Below, one piece after another: positions 39,575-51,391 of a stretch of DNA of 64,000 bases. The notes beneath the pieces were generated by a model. That model saw only the letters and a program-made list of their open reading frames with translations, did no database searches and was not told where the DNA came from. Position numbers and translations under genes: made by a program. The stretch's first letter is position 1. Every line of letters begins with the position of its first letter. This DNA is from Candidatus Pelagibacter sp. Its GTDB lineage: Bacteria > Pseudomonadota > Alphaproteobacteria > Paracaedibacterales > CAIOTO01. The stretch is taken from the NCBI GenBank assembly GCA_013823725.1, contig PNMQ01000002.1:124001-188000 (forward strand). The letters are read 5' to 3'.

Positions 39575-40735
39575 CTATTTTGATAAACGAACAGCGCTTG
39601 CTGCTGCTTGGTCAAAGTCATCAAAAACACTTATTTTTAAACCTGATTTTTCTAACATATCTAGACCTTCTTGTCTGTTGGTGCCTTGTAATCTCACCAC
39701 TAATGGCAAAGAAAGGGATGTTTCTTCTATCGCTTTTAAAATACCTTCTGCTATGACATCGCAACGCATAATGCCACCAAAAATATTAATGAAAATAGAT
39801 TTCACATGCGGATCACTGCATATGATTTTAAATGCTGCAGCAACTTTTTCTGCTGTTGCACCGCCACCTACATCTAAAAAGTTTGCGGGTGTTCCACCAT
39901 GGAAATGAATCATATCCATTGTTGCCATAGCAAGACCAGCACCATTCACCATGCAACCAACGCTACCATCAAGTTTCACATAATTTAAATCATGTTTTTG
40001 AGCTTCACGGTCAATATCACTTGATTTTTGAGATCGATATATTGCTGACAAATTGGGGTGTCGATATAGTGCATTTTCATCAAAACTTGCTTTTGTGTCA
40101 AGCACAAGAAATTGATTATCCTTTGTTAAAACAAGAGGATTAATTTCAAGCATCATGGCATCAAGTTCAACAAAGGCTTTGTAGATTTTTTTAATTAAAG
40201 AAACAAATTCTAAGTGCAATGAAACGTCTAAATTAAGACTAAACGCAACTTTTCGAACAACATAGTCTTTTAAACCCAATAATGGATTAATGTTTTCCGT
40301 TAAAATTGCATCGGGTGTATCGTGAGCTACCTGTTCTATATCCATACCACCTTGTGATGATGCAACAAGACTAATGCAATTTTGATCTCTGTTAATTAAA
40401 AAACTAATATAAAATTCTTTTGCAATATCACACCCTTCTTCTATTAAAACAGATTCAACATATTCACCTTCATGACCCGTTTGGTGTGTTATAAGTGTTG
40501 TTTTCAATAATTTTTCTGCAGCTTTTTTTACGTCATCCAACGACCGTGCTAATACAACACCTCCTGCTTTTCCGCGCCCACCAGCATGTACTTGCGCCTT
40601 AACAACCCAAAGTTTTGCCTCAATTTCAGAAGCAATTTTAACAGCTTCATCAGAAGTTGTAGCAACTCCATTTCTTAGCAATGAAACGTTATAATGTTGA
40701 AGTAACTGTTTTGCTTGATACTCATGTATATTCAT
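39575..40735 (-). CDS. sucC: Succinyl-CoA synthetase beta subunit
   Basis: MNIHEYQAKQLLQHYNV, VKAQVHAGGRGKAGGV, FINIFGGIMRCDVIAEGI. Confidence 0.97.
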   Translation of the reverse strand: MNIHEYQAKQLLQHYNVSLLRNGVATTSDEAVKIASEIEAKLWVVKAQVHAGGRGKAGGVVLARSLDDVKKAAEKLLKTTLITHQTGHEGEYVESVLIEEGCDIAKEFYISFLINRDQNCISLVASSQGGMDIEQVAHDTPDAILTENINPLLGLKDYVVRKVAFSLNLDVSLHLEFVSLIKKIYKAFVELDAMMLEINPLVLTKDNQFLVLDTKASFDENALYRHPNLSAIYRSQKSSDIDREAQKHDLNYVKLDGSVGCMVNGAGLAMATMDMIHFHGGTPANFLDVGGGATAEKVAAAFKIICSDPHVKSIFINIFGGIMRCDVIAEGILKAIEETSLSLPLVVRLQGTNRQEGLDMLEKSGLKISVFDDFDQAAASAVRLSK

Positions 40736-40738
40736 TTA

Positions 40739-41704
<966 letters not shown>

Positions 41705-41749
41705 TTACAAAAAATCAAACAAATTTTAACACTTAATATATTAATAATA

Positions 41750-42379
41750 TTATAATTCTATAAATATTTTATCAATAAATTCTATTCCTTTTAGTATACC
41801 ACTCATGTCAATAGAATGATCTAATCCAAAAATAACATGTTGCTCAAAATTGATAGAATACATTGCTAAATCTTGCACAGATTTTAAATGCTGTTCTATC
41901 CGCACCACCTGATCTTGATCTCCATGAATTAACAATGATGGTATATTTTGTAAAGGTTTTCCATATTCAAAAAAACCACCCGAATAAGACATAATTCCTG
42001 CATATTTTACGTCACCATACAAACAGTTTAAAGACATCATTCCACCTTGTGAAAAACCAGCGATAATTGCATTATCTGGAATAATACCATGCTCATTTAA
42101 AACCATATTTATCTGTTGATTTAATTGCCCTCCTGAAGATTTCAATCCTTCTATAATCCCCTTACCTTCAATATCGGGTAATGGAAACCACTGAAAACCA
42201 AATTTATCATGAGGCCAAAAATGTGGAGCCTGCAAAGCGCAATAATGGTACTGTGGTCTTTTGCTTTGAAACATTTCTAAAATGCTTAAAATGTTTTCGG
42301 CATTAGAACCGTAGCCATGTAGGAAAAATATAATTTTATTTTCGGAAAGTGTGTTGTCTTTTTTCTTAAGGAAAAACAT
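41750..42379 (-). CDS. Alpha/beta hydrolase (phospholipase/carboxylesterase family)
   Basis: IIFFLHGYGSNAENI, AGFSQGGMMSL, LLIHGDQDQVV. Confidence 0.9.
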   Translation of the reverse strand: MFFLKKKDNTLSENKIIFFLHGYGSNAENILSILEMFQSKRPQYHYCALQAPHFWPHDKFGFQWFPLPDIEGKGIIEGLKSSGGQLNQQINMVLNEHGIIPDNAIIAGFSQGGMMSLNCLYGDVKYAGIMSYSGGFFEYGKPLQNIPSLLIHGDQDQVVRIEQHLKSVQDLAMYSINFEQHVIFGLDHSIDMSGILKGIEFIDKIFIEL

Positions 42380-42540
42380 CTTTAGAAACTTTATAGTAGC
42401 TGTGTATCTTACTTATAATTTTAATAATATTTTAATAAAAATCACAAGTAAGTTCATGAAGAAACGGTTTTTTAAAATTTCCTTTGTAACTTTTAGCAGA
42501 CAAGGGTAATTTAAGATATAATTTACAAAAAAAGATAGTT

Positions 42541-43494
42541 ATGACAAACGAATACCCATCTAACTTATTCCAATTACGATTCAACGTACCTCACTGCTTA
42601 ACAGCAGAAATGGTGCAATATGTAGAAAATATAGACCATCCATCTATTCAATCCATATGCTTTTTTGAAAATGAAAATTCGCCATCTCTTGAAATTACCG
42701 ATGATAATGGGTTCCCTATTTCTTCTATCTTTTTTGTGGATATCTATGTAAATGACCAAAAACAAGCTTTAAAAATCCAAACTCAAATCAATGAATTTTT
42801 AAAGCCTTTGTGCCAAAACAATGAAGAGCTTGATAAAATTTCTTCAAACCTAGTTGAAGTAGACAATACTAATTGGCTTGAAAAATGCTATATCGAAATG
42901 CCAGCACAAACTATTGGTAAATTTTACGTTTTCGGCAGCCATATTGAAGGCGAAGCACCGCAAGATTCTATCCCTTTAGAAATTAATGCTGCAACAGCTT
43001 TTGGAAGTGGTGATCACCAATCTACATCAGGATGCCTGGCCTTAATTAGCAAAGTGATTGAATCAAATATTCAACCTGAAAAAATTTTAGACATGGGCTG
43101 TGGATCAGGAATATTAGGCATTGCATGTAAAAAAGCTTGGCCTGATGGAAAGGTCGTTATGGCTGATATTGAACATGAATCTGTTAAGGTGAGCACCAAT
43201 AACGCCATTCAAAACAAAGTAGACGTTGAAGTTTTTCATAGTGAAGGATTTTCTTCTTCCGACCAACTAGATCATATCTATAACCTTATCATTGCAAATA
43301 TTTTGGCAAAGCCATTATGTGAACTAGCCAAAGACTTTGAACAAAGATTAAGCAAAGATGGAACCATCATATTATCAGGATTGCTAACCCGTCAAAAAGA
43401 AGAAGTATTGAAACACTATAATAGCCAAAATCTTATTCTGGTAGATGAAGTTATTATTAACGACTGGTCAAGTTTGATGTTAAAAAGAAAGTAA
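42541..43494 (+). CDS. prmA: Ribosomal protein L11 methyltransferase
   Basis: AFGSGDHQST, ILDMGCGSGILGIACKKAWP, IANILAKPL. Confidence 0.9.
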   Translation: MTNEYPSNLFQLRFNVPHCLTAEMVQYVENIDHPSIQSICFFENENSPSLEITDDNGFPISSIFFVDIYVNDQKQALKIQTQINEFLKPLCQNNEELDKISSNLVEVDNTNWLEKCYIEMPAQTIGKFYVFGSHIEGEAPQDSIPLEINAATAFGSGDHQSTSGCLALISKVIESNIQPEKILDMGCGSGILGIACKKAWPDGKVVMADIEHESVKVSTNNAIQNKVDVEVFHSEGFSSSDQLDHIYNLIIANILAKPLCELAKDFEQRLSKDGTIILSGLLTRQKEEVLKHYNSQNLILVDEVIINDWSSLMLKRK

Positions 43495-43504
43495 TTTTTA
43501 AAAA

Positions 43505-44203
43505 CTAGTTTCTTATCAAAAAATCTTGAATAGAATGTAATTGGCCTGGCTTTTGATTGACAATCCATTTTGCAAGCGTTACAGCGCCTTCACAAAATAA
43601 TTGTCGATCATCAGCTTCGTGACGAATGGTAATACGGTCATAAGGACCAAAAAAAGTGATTTCATGCACACCCTTTACATCACCAATGCGCAACGCTTGA
43701 ATATAAGGAGGATTAGAAAATCCATCGATACACGATTGGGCCAACATCTTTGCTGTTCCTGAAGGCGAATCGACTTTATGTTTATGATGCACCTCGGATA
43801 TTAAAATTTCATAATTTTTTCCAAGTACGACAGCCGCATTCTTAGCAAATTGACAAATTAAACCAATAGATAAACTAGTGTTAGATGTTTGAATAACAGG
43901 TGACGTCGATGCATATTCGTGCAACTCGTTCCACTGATCTTGAGAAAAACCCGTTGTTCCAATCATCATAGGCTTACTGATTTTTTTCTCTCTCAACCTT
44001 TTTAAAAGTAAACATGTAGCTTCAGGTAAGGAAAAATCTATAATAACATCCACTTCTTCAAGAAAAAGATCTTTATCGATAAGCTGTTGGCGAGAAATTT
44101 TTTGGACGATGAAAGATTGATCATCATTTTCTAATAATTTGATAATACCAGAACCTATACGACCTGATGATCCTAACAACCCTATTTTAAGCACTTTTTT
44201 CAT
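43505..44203 (-). CDS. dapB: 4-hydroxy-tetrahydrodipicolinate reductase
   Basis: KIGLLGSSGRIGSGI, DFSLPEAT, EVHHKHKVDSPSGTA, HEITFFGPYDRITIRHEADDR. Confidence 0.95.
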   Translation of the reverse strand: MKKVLKIGLLGSSGRIGSGIIKLLENDDQSFIVQKISRQQLIDKDLFLEEVDVIIDFSLPEATCLLLKRLREKKISKPMMIGTTGFSQDQWNELHEYASTSPVIQTSNTSLSIGLICQFAKNAAVVLGKNYEILISEVHHKHKVDSPSGTAKMLAQSCIDGFSNPPYIQALRIGDVKGVHEITFFGPYDRITIRHEADDRQLFCEGAVTLAKWIVNQKPGQLHSIQDFLIRN

Positions 44204-44804
44204 ATATTATATCGCTTTTAGATACAGAATAAGTCCAGACTGTTGCCGGAGGAATATTTTTCATCACAACACCAGCACATCGTCCTTGAAGACCCATTTT
44301 TTTATAGCGAATAGGTGAAAAGAAACCGTAGGTAAACTGTATAATTGCACCATCATTGGCTAATACTTTTGTAAAAACTTGAAATAGTTGTTGTCTAATT
44401 TTAACAGATAAATTAACTAGTGGGATACCTGAAATAATACTATCTACTTCGTAAATTTCTAGTTTAAGTAACACACTTTCCAAATCTAAAGCATTTGCTT
44501 GCACGATATTCAGCTGAGGGAATTTTTTTCTTAAATAAGAACATAATTCTAAATCCAGCTCTATGACAACCAAACGTTGGGGATCTACACCTGAATTTAA
44601 CAGCGATTCTGTAAAACGACCTGTTCCAGCACCAACTTCTACTATAAAGCCAGAACCTGTTGCATCAACACATTCGATTATTTTATCTGCCAAGCCTTGT
44701 GAACTAGGTGCTACAGCGCCTAAACGACGAGGGTTTTTAAACATCTTCTTAAAAAATAAAAAATGTTCATTTTCTTTAATTTTTTCAAAAATATCTATAC
44801 TCAT
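44187..44804 (-). CDS. PmtA-like phospholipid N-methyltransferase/class I SAM methyltransferase
   Basis: FKNPRRLGAVAPSSQGLADKI...FIVEVGAGTGRFTESLL; ISGIPLVNLS. Confidence 0.8.
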   Translation of the reverse strand: MSIDIFEKIKENEHFLFFKKMFKNPRRLGAVAPSSQGLADKIIECVDATGSGFIVEVGAGTGRFTESLLNSGVDPQRLVVIELDLELCSYLRKKFPQLNIVQANALDLESVLLKLEIYEVDSIISGIPLVNLSVKIRQQLFQVFTKVLANDGAIIQFTYGFFSPIRYKKMGLQGRCAGVVMKNIPPATVWTYSVSKSDIIYEKSA

Positions 44805-44892
44805 AGAAAATGTATTTGCATATAAAATTGATCTTTTATTGTATCAATGAATCTATATTACTATTGTAAAACAAACGTCATTCAAAGACAAA

Positions 44893-46053
44893 CTAAATCA
44901 CTTTTTTGAAATCATTTACTAAATTAAGTTGCTCCCATGAAAAATAATTTTGTTCAGCTATTCGCCCAAAATGGCCATAGCAGGCTGTTCGTTGATAAAT
45001 TGGACAATTTAAATTGAGATGCGTTCTCATTCCATAAGGTGATAAATCTAAATTTTTTAGGATATAATTTAAAACAATTTCTTCTGGAACATGTCCCTGA
45101 TTATAAAAATCTAAATACACAGATACCGGTTGTGCTACACCTATAGCATAAGATAGTTGCACCAAACACTTATCGGTAAGACCTGAAGCAACAATATTTT
45201 TAGCTAAATATCTCGCATAATATGCCGCTGATCTATCGACCTTTGTAGGATCCTTTCCTGAAAAAGCACCGCCCCCATGGGGAGCATATCCTCCATACGT
45301 ATCAACAATGATTTTACGTCCAGTTAATCCACAATCAGCATCTGGCCCGCCTTTAACAAATCGGCCTGTCGGATTAATCAAAAATTCAGTATGGTCTGTC
45401 CACCCCTTTGGTAAAGTATTTTGTATCATCGGGATAATTTTTGATTTTAAGTTTTCCTGTGTAAAGTCATGGTGATGCTGTGTTGATAGCACAATTTTTG
45501 AGGCACGAACAGGCAATCCATTCTCATATTCTAAGGTAACCTGCGTCTTTGCATCTGGTCCTAACTCTTCTTTTAAGTCTATCCTTCTTAAATGTTCAAG
45601 ATTTATTAAAATTTTATGGGACCAATCCAAAGCAGCCGGCATATATGTTTCTGTTTCCTTACAGGCAAAACCAAACATCATACCTTGATCACCAGCACCT
45701 TCATCATTGACGCAATTCTTATCTAGGCCCAGTGAAATATCTTCTGACTGCGCATGTAAGTAGTTTTCGATTTGTAAATTTTCACAATGAAAACCTTCTT
45801 GGCGATAATCAAGTTCTTTAACTAAATCTCTGATTAAATCCTCAACTGTTTTATTTTCTAATACATATGAACTTTTGATTTCACCTGCAACGACAACGCG
45901 ATTAGTCGTTGCCATGACCTCTATTCCTGTACGTGCGAGAGAATCATGTTTTAAGATATGGTCCAAAAGCATATCTGAAATTTGATCGCACAATTTATCA
46001 GGATGGCCTTTGGCTACAGATTCACTCGTAAAGAAAAAATTCCTATTGCTCAT
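44893..46053 (-). CDS. metK: S-adenosylmethionine synthetase
   Basis: FTSESVAKGHPDKLCDQISD, GAGDQGMMFGFAC, GGGAFSGKDPTKVDRSAAYYARY. Confidence 0.97.
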   Translation of the reverse strand: MSNRNFFFTSESVAKGHPDKLCDQISDMLLDHILKHDSLARTGIEVMATTNRVVVAGEIKSSYVLENKTVEDLIRDLVKELDYRQEGFHCENLQIENYLHAQSEDISLGLDKNCVNDEGAGDQGMMFGFACKETETYMPAALDWSHKILINLEHLRRIDLKEELGPDAKTQVTLEYENGLPVRASKIVLSTQHHHDFTQENLKSKIIPMIQNTLPKGWTDHTEFLINPTGRFVKGGPDADCGLTGRKIIVDTYGGYAPHGGGAFSGKDPTKVDRSAAYYARYLAKNIVASGLTDKCLVQLSYAIGVAQPVSVYLDFYNQGHVPEEIVLNYILKNLDLSPYGMRTHLNLNCPIYQRTACYGHFGRIAEQNYFSWEQLNLVNDFKKVI

Positions 46054-47581
46054 CTTTATTACCTTTAAACATATTTGATTTTCGGATCTTCATAACTATT
46101 TTATTATAAGCTTGATTAATGGTTGAAATATAAGGACTCGGATAAAACCCAGCCGTAATAATAATAAAGCACATTGTAGAAAGCATCACATTTCTAACAT
46201 TATTATTTTCAAAAGTATTTTTATCTTTTTTGTAAGCAAGATCACTTTCAAGCATTAATTTAACTTTTTTGCTTAATTCGCCGAAGAAAATATTTTTATT
46301 AAGGTTAAGCATATAAACGGCACCTAATATCACACCAGAAAGCACAAGAAAAGAATAAGGCATATACAAAGGAATAATTCCCATTAGAATCAAAAACTCA
46401 CCTACAAAACCAAATGTTCCTGGAACGGCTATTGCACCTAATGAAATAATAAAAAAACAAACGGATAAATAAGGCATTAATGTGCTTAATCCACCATAAA
46501 ATTTAATTTCTCTTGTTTTAAACTTGTCATAAATAATACCTATACAAAAAAACAATCCAGCAGAAATAACGCCATGAGACAACATCTGCATAACTGCACC
46601 AGTAAAACCTTTGCGTGTAAAACTAAAAATACCAAGAATAACAAAAGCCATATGGGCAATTGATGAATAAGCTATCATTTTCTTCATATCATCTTGGACT
46701 AAGGCAACCATCGAGGCATAGATAACACCAATAATTCCTAACCCTATAACATACGGTGCAAAAATAATTGAAGCTTCTGGCAACAAGGGTAATACAATTC
46801 TTAACAAACCATATGCACCAAGTTTTAACAATATTCCTGCCAAAAACATTGAACCCGCTGTAGGTGCTTCGGTATGAACTAATGGAAGCCACGTATGAAA
46901 AGGAAAAATTGGAATTTTAACAGCAAATGCAATAAACAAAGCTATAAAAAGAATAATTTGAACCTCTACACTGAAGTGATAGTTATAAATATCGAGCATA
47001 TTTGTTGTCAAAACATGGTTGTATATTTTAACAAACGCAAACAGCATAAACAAAGAACCAAACAACGTATAAATGAAGAATCTAAATGCTGCTTTTAATT
47101 TCAATTCTCCACCCCAGATACCAATGATAATAAACATAGGTATCAGAACAGATTCAAAGAAAACGTAAAATAAGAGAATGTCCAATGCACAAAAACAGCC
47201 GGTTGAAAAACTTTGTAAAAATAAAAAACAAACTACGTATTCTTTAATTTTTTCAATTTTCATAACATACAAGCATAATATTGAAAACAAACTAACGAAC
47301 GATACCAATATCACAAAATATATCGAAAGACTGTCAACCCCTAAGTGAAAAGATGTTTTAAAAGATTTTATCCACTCGTATTTTTCAACAAATTGGAAAT
47401 CACCATACGAGTTTTCAAAATTGAAATATAAATACATAGATACAAAAAAACTAGCAATCGACGAGCATAAACCAATGTTTCTTGCATTCTTGAAATTTTG
47501 AGAATCAGAAAGAATCACAAACAAACTTGAAAAAATGGGTAAAAGAATCAAAATAGATAAATAGGGAAAAACAACTTTCAT
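46043..47581 (-). CDS. nuoM: NADH-quinone oxidoreductase subunit M
   Basis: Multi-TM; FESVLIPMFIIIGIWGG, FPFHTWLPLVHTEAPTAGSMFLAGILLKLGAYG. Confidence 0.95.
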   Translation of the reverse strand: MKVVFPYLSILILLPIFSSLFVILSDSQNFKNARNIGLCSSIASFFVSMYLYFNFENSYGDFQFVEKYEWIKSFKTSFHLGVDSLSIYFVILVSFVSLFSILCLYVMKIEKIKEYVVCFLFLQSFSTGCFCALDILLFYVFFESVLIPMFIIIGIWGGELKLKAAFRFFIYTLFGSLFMLFAFVKIYNHVLTTNMLDIYNYHFSVEVQIILFIALFIAFAVKIPIFPFHTWLPLVHTEAPTAGSMFLAGILLKLGAYGLLRIVLPLLPEASIIFAPYVIGLGIIGVIYASMVALVQDDMKKMIAYSSIAHMAFVILGIFSFTRKGFTGAVMQMLSHGVISAGLFFCIGIIYDKFKTREIKFYGGLSTLMPYLSVCFFIISLGAIAVPGTFGFVGEFLILMGIIPLYMPYSFLVLSGVILGAVYMLNLNKNIFFGELSKKVKLMLESDLAYKKDKNTFENNNVRNVMLSTMCFIIITAGFYPSPYISTINQAYNKIVMKIRKSNMFKGNKDEQ

Positions 47582-47589
47582 TTATAAGC

Positions 47590-49512
47590 TCATCCTTTGC
47601 TGGTAAAGTTATTCATGAGCAAAAAATAAGAGAGCACTAACATACAGAAAACAACTAGTAATCCGCATAAATAAGCACCAATTTTTCTTGTTTCTAACTT
47701 ACTGTTTTTATGGCCCAAGCCTTCTGAAATTCTAGTCGTCAATTCTGGACCCCACCAATCAATAGATTTATCACAATGGTTAGCAAACCAAAAACTCAAA
47801 TTTACAAGAGGTTTTATAAAAATGGTTTGATAAAGTTTATCAACGTAAAATTGATTTTCTAAAATATTCTTCAACTTCAACACCATTGAATGCTTCTTCA
47901 TACTTTCAAATAAATTGGGGTTTTTAGAAAGATACACATAGGAACCAATAACAATGGCAACCAATATTTTACTTAGCAAGGCATAAACAAAAATTTTGCT
48001 ATGACTCTGTTCTTTAAAATATGAGATACTATATCCCCACAAAGATCCTGTTGTAAAAAATGAATGAGTTGCCTTTCCTAACACTAAACTCAAAAAGGCC
48101 AAAATCATCATAGGCACAATCATAAATAATGAAGGCTCATGAATATGCGCAGCGACTTTTCCAAATGTTCGCGATTCTCCGTAAAAGACAGAATACAGCA
48201 TACGAACATTATATATTGTGGTTAAAGCTATCGATAAAAAGAAAGCGAAAAATAAATATGAGTGCTTTGATAAGTAAAATGCTTTCAACAATTCTTCTTT
48301 AGAATAGTAACCAGACGTAATGAAGGGTGTGCCAATAATAGACAACACACCTATCAACATCATAGCATGTGTATACGGAATTTTTTTCCACAGTCCCCCC
48401 ATATTTCTAATATCTTGATCACCAGACATTGAATGAATAACGGACCCAGCTGACAAAAACAAAAGTGCTTTAAAAAATGCATGAATAACTAAATGGTATA
48501 ATGCCGTCTGATAAGCACCCAAACCACACGCAGAAACCATTAAACCAAGTTGACTACATGTTGAAAATGCAATAATTTTTTTGATGTCATTTTGCCTGGT
48601 TGCAATTAAACCCGCAAATATACTCGTGAGCATCCCAAGCCATGTTAAGAAGGTTTGGATTCCAGAAGCATCTATAAAAAGATAATTGAGGCGTATTAAA
48701 AGAAACACACCTGCTGTAACCATTGTTGCTGCATGTAACAACGCCGAAACAGGCGTTGGCCCTTCCATCGCATCAGACAACCATGTATGCAATCCAATTT
48801 GAACAGATTTTGCCATCACAGCGATAATAATACCCACACATACGATGTTGATATCAGTATAGTTATGAAGCGAAGAAACCTGTAAATGAGAAAATGTCAA
48901 CAAAGTTTGAAGCGAAGAAAAATCAAATATTCGAAAGCGATCATAGATCAACGCAAGGGCGATAATAAAACCAGCATCCCCTATTCTATTCATTACAAAG
49001 GCTTTAATTGACGCTAGATTTGCAGAATCTTTATAGGACCAAAAACCTATGAGAAGAAATGATGCTAAGCCTACCCCTTCCCATCCAAAAAAGAGTTGGA
49101 CAAGATTTGAAGAAGAGACTAGAACTAGCATTGTCATCGTAAAAAAGGATAATTGCGCTAAGAACTTACCTTGATTTTCATCATGTTTCATATATTCAAT
49201 GGAATAAATATGCACTAAAAATGAAATAACATTAATCACCAAAATCATAATAAGCGAAAGAATGTCAAGGCGTATATCCCACTTAATTGAAAATCTTCCA
49301 ATATAAATCCAATCAAACAAATTAAAGGAATAAACGGAATAAGCACTTTCAAAATGAAAAGCAAGCAAAAAAGAAGATAATAAGGCACAACCCATAAAAA
49401 AATTACTAACAAAGCAGGCCACATTTTTATGGCTTCTTAAAAAGTAAGTTGTAAGAAAACCTATCAATGGAGCATATATTGAAATTAAAGCACAATCAAA
49501 AAACAATGTCAT
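47590..49512 (-). CDS. nuoL: NADH-quinone oxidoreductase subunit L
   Basis: FFGWEGVGLASFLLIGFW, HTWLSDAMEGPTPVSALLHAATMVTAGVFLLIR. Confidence 0.96.
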   Translation of the reverse strand: MTLFFDCALISIYAPLIGFLTTYFLRSHKNVACFVSNFFMGCALLSSFLLAFHFESAYSVYSFNLFDWIYIGRFSIKWDIRLDILSLIMILVINVISFLVHIYSIEYMKHDENQGKFLAQLSFFTMTMLVLVSSSNLVQLFFGWEGVGLASFLLIGFWSYKDSANLASIKAFVMNRIGDAGFIIALALIYDRFRIFDFSSLQTLLTFSHLQVSSLHNYTDINIVCVGIIIAVMAKSVQIGLHTWLSDAMEGPTPVSALLHAATMVTAGVFLLIRLNYLFIDASGIQTFLTWLGMLTSIFAGLIATRQNDIKKIIAFSTCSQLGLMVSACGLGAYQTALYHLVIHAFFKALLFLSAGSVIHSMSGDQDIRNMGGLWKKIPYTHAMMLIGVLSIIGTPFITSGYYSKEELLKAFYLSKHSYLFFAFFLSIALTTIYNVRMLYSVFYGESRTFGKVAAHIHEPSLFMIVPMMILAFLSLVLGKATHSFFTTGSLWGYSISYFKEQSHSKIFVYALLSKILVAIVIGSYVYLSKNPNLFESMKKHSMVLKLKNILENQFYVDKLYQTIFIKPLVNLSFWFANHCDKSIDWWGPELTTRISEGLGHKNSKLETRKIGAYLCGLLVVFCMLVLSYFLLMNNFTSKG

Positions 49513-49523
49513 AAATATCCTTC

Positions 49524-49886
49524 TTAAGATTGTTTTGCTTTATTTTGTGATAAATGTATGCATTCTTGTTCATCGATGTTATCTTCTCCATCATCTAAAA
49601 TAGTACTATCATACTGACGATAGAACAGGATAATCAGTGATATGCCGATTGCAACTTCCGCTGCTGCTGTTGTTAAGATAAAAATTGAAAAAATCTGACC
49701 ATTCAAATCCTTTAATACATTTGAAAAGATAATACAGTTCAAATTCGTTGCCAAAAGCATAATCTCAAGACTCATAAGAATTCCGATCATACTTTTTCTA
49801 TGACGAAGGATGCCTATGAATCCTGTAAAAAAAAGCATACTTGAAAATGAAACTAAAAATGAAAACTCTTTTGTAATTTCTTCCAT
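49524..49886 (-). CDS. nuoK: NADH-quinone oxidoreductase subunit K
   Basis: GFIGILRHRKSMIGILMSLEIMLLATNLN, TTAAAEVAIGISLII; acidic/polar C-terminal extension. Confidence 0.93.
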   Translation of the reverse strand: MEEITKEFSFLVSFSSMLFFTGFIGILRHRKSMIGILMSLEIMLLATNLNCIIFSNVLKDLNGQIFSIFILTTAAAEVAIGISLIILFYRQYDSTILDDGEDNIDEQECIHLSQNKAKQS

Positions 49887-49888
49887 TA

Positions 49889-50584
49889 CTACTCTTTTCC
49901 AATAATTTTAATGTCTTTCAATCCCGCATTGTTTTTTGGATTAACAAGAATAATTTTTCTGTTCAACTCGTAAGAGCTTTTCTTTTTGCATGGATCAATC
50001 TTAGTATCACTTTTTTTACGCTGACGATCAAAAATAAGAACAATACAACCAATCATGGCAGCTAACAATATGAAACCTGATATTTGAAAAGGTAGAACAC
50101 AATCTGTATACAAGATATTTCCAATCGATTGGACATTGCTCAGCTCTTTATCTCTGGGAAAAGCAATCATATCCCAAGCTTTTTCAGAAGGTTTAAAAGA
50201 ATAAGAAAGTAAACCCACTGTTCCCAAACACAAAGAAAAGAGAAGGTTTTTAAAAAAAATCATTTTTAATGATAGCTGCTCTCTTTTTTCATTCACCTTT
50301 TCATCGTGAAAAAGCATAACAACAAAAAGAATGAGAACGATAATAGCACCAATATAAGCTATTAAAAGCATAAATCCCAAAAAATCATTATTTTGAGAAA
50401 TACATAAAAAAGAAGCAAATAAAAATGTCATAATCAGACTTAATGCTGAATACATCATATTTCTATTCAACACCACAAATAGTGCTGATATCAGACAAAA
50501 AATTGAAATTAGATAAATCAACTTTAAAAACACATCTCTATTTTCTATAATTGAGTTTATCATAGGTGAAAGAACTAAAAACAT
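49889..50584 (-). CDS. nuoJ: NADH-quinone oxidoreductase subunit J
   Basis: FLGFMLLIAYIGAIIVLILFVVMLF; upstream of nuoK. Confidence 0.93.
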   Translation of the reverse strand: MFLVLSPMINSIIENRDVFLKLIYLISIFCLISALFVVLNRNMMYSALSLIMTFLFASFLCISQNNDFLGFMLLIAYIGAIIVLILFVVMLFHDEKVNEKREQLSLKMIFFKNLLFSLCLGTVGLLSYSFKPSEKAWDMIAFPRDKELSNVQSIGNILYTDCVLPFQISGFILLAAMIGCIVLIFDRQRKKSDTKIDPCKKKSSYELNRKIILVNPKNNAGLKDIKIIGKE

Positions 50585-50645
50585 TTTTCATCTTAGTAAT
50601 TTTATTTTTAATTAAATTTAGTGCTAATTTAATACAATATTTTAA

Positions 50646-51386
50646 ATGGGGTCTCTAATGAACCAAACCTTTTCTCAAAAACAAGAAGAACTTTTTGATA
50701 GCCTATCTCATGACTGGTGGAATCCTAAAGGTTCATTTTTGCTTCTGCATACCATGAATCCTTTACGTATTGAATTTATCATCAAACAAATAGGAAGCTT
50801 AGAAGGAATAAAAGTTCTTGATATCGGGTGTGGCGGTGGAATATTGTCTGAACCTCTTGCACGGCTAGGTGCTTTAGTGACGGGAATAGATTTTTCTAAA
50901 GAAGCCATTCATGTTGCAAAAACAAGAGCATCAGACCAGAATTTGAATATTCAATACCTTCACGTTCAACCGCATTGGATGGAAAAAAATGACTATTTTG
51001 AAGGATACGATCTCGTCATAGCCTCTGAAATTATAGAACACGTTGAAAATCCATCTGTATTTATGGAACAATGCCTTGGTTTCCTGAACCCTTTAAAAAA
51101 TAAAGGTCTCATTCTTTCAACCCTAAACAGAACACCTTCTTCCTATTTAGGTGCTATATTAGGTGCCGAATATATTTTAAAATGGGTTCCCATTGCAACG
51201 CATTCGTGGGACCAATTCTTAAAACCAAGTGAAATTGAACAATTCACACAAAGCTACAATCAAAAAAATAATACACACTATCAGTGGAATAAAATTTCAG
51301 GTTTGAAGCTGAATCCATTATCAAAAAAATGGTCTTTCAGCAACAATATAAGCATCAATTATATTGGCCATATCACTCAAAATTAA
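50646..51386 (+). CDS. ubiG: Ubiquinone biosynthesis O-methyltransferase UbiG
   Basis: DSLSHDWWNPKGSFLLLHTMNPLRIEFI, VLDIGCGGGILSEPLARLGA, EIIEHVENPSVF. Confidence 0.95.
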   Translation: MGSLMNQTFSQKQEELFDSLSHDWWNPKGSFLLLHTMNPLRIEFIIKQIGSLEGIKVLDIGCGGGILSEPLARLGALVTGIDFSKEAIHVAKTRASDQNLNIQYLHVQPHWMEKNDYFEGYDLVIASEIIEHVENPSVFMEQCLGFLNPLKNKGLILSTLNRTPSSYLGAILGAEYILKWVPIATHSWDQFLKPSEIEQFTQSYNQKNNTHYQWNKISGLKLNPLSKKWSFSNNISINYIGHITQN

Positions 51387-51391
51387 ATTTC

